6,695 nt of DNA. Source: Candidatus Aphodomonas merdavium (GTDB lineage: Bacteria > Bacillota > Clostridia > Christensenellales > Aristaeellaceae). Position 1 is the stretch's first letter, and each line of letters opens with the position of its first letter. Location: NCBI GenBank assembly GCA_018715585.1, contig DVLH01000214.1:1-6695 (forward strand), in the 5' to 3' direction. Positions 5,037 through 6,695 of the stretch are shown here, one piece after another. Made by a program: the position numbers and the translations under genes. The notes below the pieces were generated by a model, which did not search any database, had not been told where the DNA came from, and saw only the letters and a list, made by a program, of their open reading frames with translations.

Positions 5037-6395
5037 ATGAGAGAACTGCTGCAAACACAGTCCGCGTGGTTCCGTTCCGGAGCGACGCGCGAAATTGATA
5101 ACCGGGTGGACGCACTCAAACGTTTGCGCGCCGCGCTTGAACGCCATGAGTCGGAGCTGCTGCGCGCGCTGGGTGCAGACCTAGGCAAAACGCCCGAGGA
5201 GTCGTATTTGACAGAGCTTGGGCCCGTCTACACGGAAATCCGCTGTATGCTGCATTCCATGCGGCGTTGGTCGCGCACGTCGGTACGGCCACTGCTTGGA
5301 CCGCTTTCTTTCGCTCGCTCGCTCCTGTCTCGCGACCCTTATGGCGTAGTGCTTGTCGTTGCCGGATGGACAAGGCCGTTGCTGCTTTGCCTGATACCGT
5401 TGGTGGACGCAATCGCGGCGGGAAACTGTGTGACAGTTTGCCCTTCACTGCGTGTGCCGCGGACGGCGCGGGCCATTGACATTGTGCTGCGCGAGAGTTT
5501 TCGCAGCGACCATGCGGCCATCACACAGGGCGGCCGCGACGCGTTTGCAGAGCTTGTTTCCTATTCTTTTGACAAGGTGTTTTTTTCCGGCACGCCGGAG
5601 GATGGACGCCGTATCCTGCGTGCGGCGGCGGAAACGCTCACGCCCGTGACGCTGGAGCTGGACGGAAAAAACCCTGCCGTTGTTATGGCCGATGCGGATA
5701 TCCGCCTTGCTGCGCGCCGGATTGTCTATGCCAAGATGCTTAACGCCGGGCAGACGTGCGATGCGCCTGACTACGTGCTTGCGGCAAAGAGCGTGGAGAC
5801 GCAGCTGCTCAGTGCGCTGCGGGCGGAAATCGTCGAGCAGTTCGGCCGCCGCCCGCTGGAGAGCCGCGATCTGCCACGCGTGGCCAGCGAGGACCACTTT
5901 GAACGGTTGACAGGCCTTTTGCAGGGTCAAAACGTGTTTTGTGGCGGCGGATGGAATGCTAGCGCGCTCAAGCTGGAGCCGACCATTGTTTCACGCCCTA
6001 AAATGGATTCACCGTTGATGGCGGAGCCGATTTACGGTCCGATCCTTAGCGTGCTTCCCTATGGGGCCATGCAGGAGGCCGTGCAGATGATGCGCACTTT
6101 GCCGGCGCCGTATGCGCTCTATTGCTTTACGACAGACATCCGCGCCGGCAGGCGGCTGATGCGCGATTTGCCCTTTGGTGTGGGCTGCCTCAACGATTGC
6201 GGCATGCAGGCGCTTTCCCCGGCGTTGCCAAGCGGCGGCGTAGGGGAAAGCGGTATGGGCAGCTATCGAGGACGTGAAGGTTTTTTGTGCTTTTCCCGCC
6301 CCAAAGGCATCTATCTTGCCTCCAACCTGGACGCTGAGCTACGCTACGCACCGCGCAGAGGGAACTTGAGCGCGCTACGCCGCGCGCTGCGTTAA
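5037..6395 (+). CDS. Aldehyde dehydrogenase, ALDH3-like, with altered cofactor-site residues
   Basis: This 452-residue protein spans a complete ALDH class 3 fold, from the N-terminal WFRSGATREI (11-20) to ELRYAP (434-439). ALDH3 enzymes oxidise aldehydes to acids with NAD(P)+ in the cytoplasm. Catalytic Cys241 in NAGQTC and Glu207 in LELDGK are present, as are NYP-loop and late motifs such as LPSGGVGESGMGSY (397-410). Several near-invariant positions differ: GWTRP (110-114) replaces PWNYP, so the oxyanion Asn is Thr112; VCPS replaces LKPS, so the ribose-binding Lys is Cys135; PIYGP replaces EIFGP, so the cofactor Glu is Pro331; GTPEDG replaces GSTxVG; Asp209 replaces a Gly. The frame is intact, so this is not an obviously broken gene. 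It starts three bases after the livF stop, with no clear Shine-Dalgarno sequence, so coupling to livF is likely. Activity with NAD(P)+ is uncertain; a pseudoenzyme or changed chemistry is possible. Confidence 0.88.
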   Translation: MRELLQTQSAWFRSGATREIDNRVDALKRLRAALERHESELLRALGADLGKTPEESYLTELGPVYTEIRCMLHSMRRWSRTSVRPLLGPLSFARSLLSRDPYGVVLVVAGWTRPLLLCLIPLVDAIAAGNCVTVCPSLRVPRTARAIDIVLRESFRSDHAAITQGGRDAFAELVSYSFDKVFFSGTPEDGRRILRAAAETLTPVTLELDGKNPAVVMADADIRLAARRIVYAKMLNAGQTCDAPDYVLAAKSVETQLLSALRAEIVEQFGRRPLESRDLPRVASEDHFERLTGLLQGQNVFCGGGWNASALKLEPTIVSRPKMDSPLMAEPIYGPILSVLPYGAMQEAVQMMRTLPAPYALYCFTTDIRAGRRLMRDLPFGVGCLNDCGMQALSPALPSGGVGESGMGSYRGREGFLCFSRPKGIYLASNLDAELRYAPRRGNLSALRRALR

Positions 6396-6422
6396 GGGCG
6401 CGTATGGATTGCGTGTTAATGC

Positions 6423-6451
6423 TTGCAATTCCCTATGCAACGTGCTATAAT
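6423..6451 (+). promoter_or_regulatory. Promoter of the ferredoxin gene (extended -10)
   Basis: TTGCAA (6423-6428), a 17-bp spacer and TATAAT (6446-6451) with TG at 6443-6444 make an extended -10 promoter of the same design as the one at 121-149. Transcription would start near 6458, leaving about 25 bases before the ATG. TTGCA (6423-6427) and TGCAA (6436-6440) form an inverted repeat over the -35 and spacer. It begins 28 bases past the dehydrogenase stop. I see no terminator between them, so read-through from the operon is also possible. Confidence 0.82.
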
Positions 6452-6470
6452 CCTTCACATCACGAAGTGA

Positions 6471-6475
6471 GGAGG
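6471..6475 (+). promoter_or_regulatory. Ribosome binding site of the ferredoxin gene
   Basis: GGAGG sits seven bases before the ATG at 6483. Directly upstream, TCAC (6460-6463) and GTGA (6467-6470) form a four-base-pair dyad with a three-base loop next to the site. It is probably too weak to block ribosomes. The site supports a short gene that a length cut-off would miss. Confidence 0.85.
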
Positions 6476-6482
6476 AACCGTC

Positions 6483-6653
6483 ATGGCATACAAGATTTCT
6501 GATGCGTGCATTTCCTGCGGCGCCTGTGCGTCCGAGTGCCCCGTGGAAGCCATTCATGAGGGCGATGGCAAATATGAAATCGAAGAAGACAAGTGCATCA
6601 GCTGCGGCGCGTGCGCTGGCGTTTGCCCTGTTGGCGCGCCTGCCGAAGAATAA
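6483..6653 (+). CDS. Clostridial-type 2[4Fe-4S] ferredoxin
   Basis: This 56-residue protein is a small cytoplasmic electron carrier. Two cluster motifs of the form CxxCxxCxxxCP are complete: Cys9, 12, 15 and 19 followed by Pro20, and Cys38, 41, 44 and 48 followed by Pro49. In this family the first three Cys of one motif and the last Cys of the other bind each cluster. The length, the internal duplication and the acidic middle and end (EGDGKYEIEED, GAPAEE) match low-potential ferredoxins of strict anaerobes. Those carry electrons for 2-oxoacid:ferredoxin oxidoreductases, hydrogenases and Rnf-type complexes. The start is set by GGAGG seven bases upstream. It has its own strong promoter and a terminator, so it looks like a single-gene, well-expressed unit and not an obligate part of the transport operon. 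Its actual redox partners cannot be told from here. Confidence 0.96.
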   Translation: MAYKISDACISCGACASECPVEAIHEGDGKYEIEEDKCISCGACAGVCPVGAPAEE

Positions 6654-6670
6654 AAGATATTCGCTTTTTT

Positions 6671-6695
6671 CCGGGATGATTTCATCCCGGTTTTT
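6671..6695 (+). terminator. Rho-independent terminator after the ferredoxin gene
   Basis: CCGGGATG (6671-6678) pairs with CATCCCGG (6683-6690) around a four-base loop ATTT, followed by TTTTT to the window end; the T-tract may continue. A T-run at 6665-6670 lies on the 5' side where a bidirectional terminator would need A, so it should work only on the + strand. Confidence 0.88.

Noticed and set aside
6381..6402. CGCGC/GCGCG inverted repeat around the dehydrogenase stop as a terminator
   Set aside because: The arms are short, the loop is about ten bases and no T-tract follows, so it is explained by GC-rich sequence.
1..6695. CRISPR array, insertion sequence, tRNA, rRNA or riboswitch
   Set aside because: I saw no repeated units with spacers, no transposase or terminal repeats, no cloverleaf and no conserved riboswitch core. 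The leaders are only about 25-42 bases long.

Overview
The window reads as one metabolic locus from an anaerobic, Gram-positive-type bacterium, most likely a Clostridia (Firmicutes) member with a fairly GC-rich genome. This is inferred from the short clostridial 2[4Fe-4S] ferredoxin, strong GGAGG ribosome binding sites, sigma-A-type promoters with TATAAT boxes, and an outer-face binding protein carrying a possible lipobox cysteine. All genes lie on the + strand and I see no mobile element, CRISPR array, tRNA or rRNA.

Layout. Bases 1-120 are non-coding and A-rich. A strong promoter (121-149) drives a branched-chain amino acid binding protein (180-1328), which ends in a rho-independent terminator (1345-1380). 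A second GC-rich hairpin (1404-1430) and a second promoter (1483-1512) follow. Then comes a tight run of four genes: LivH permease (1561-2466), a single-chain LivM-LivG permease/ATPase fusion (2483-4327), LivF ATPase (4329-5033) and an ALDH3-like aldehyde dehydrogenase (5037-6395). A third promoter (6423-6451) drives a 56-residue ferredoxin (6483-6653), closed by a terminator at the window edge (6671-6695).

How it works together. The binding protein captures a branched-chain or related amino acid outside the membrane. LivH and the LivM half form the channel, and the LivG half and LivF hydrolyse ATP. The terminator plus second promoter would allow the binding protein to be made in excess of the membrane complex. 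The aldehyde dehydrogenase is positioned to be co-transcribed with the importer, which hints at a link to catabolism of the imported substrate. Its sequence keeps the catalytic Cys and Glu but has lost several normally near-invariant cofactor and oxyanion residues.

Most of the window is a recognisable amino acid import operon, not a new kind of system. The points most worth a second look are the degenerate active site of the dehydrogenase, the LivM-LivG fusion, the dyad inside the livH promoter spacer, the tandem hairpins after the binding protein gene, and the near-identical promoter layouts of the binding protein and ferredoxin genes.
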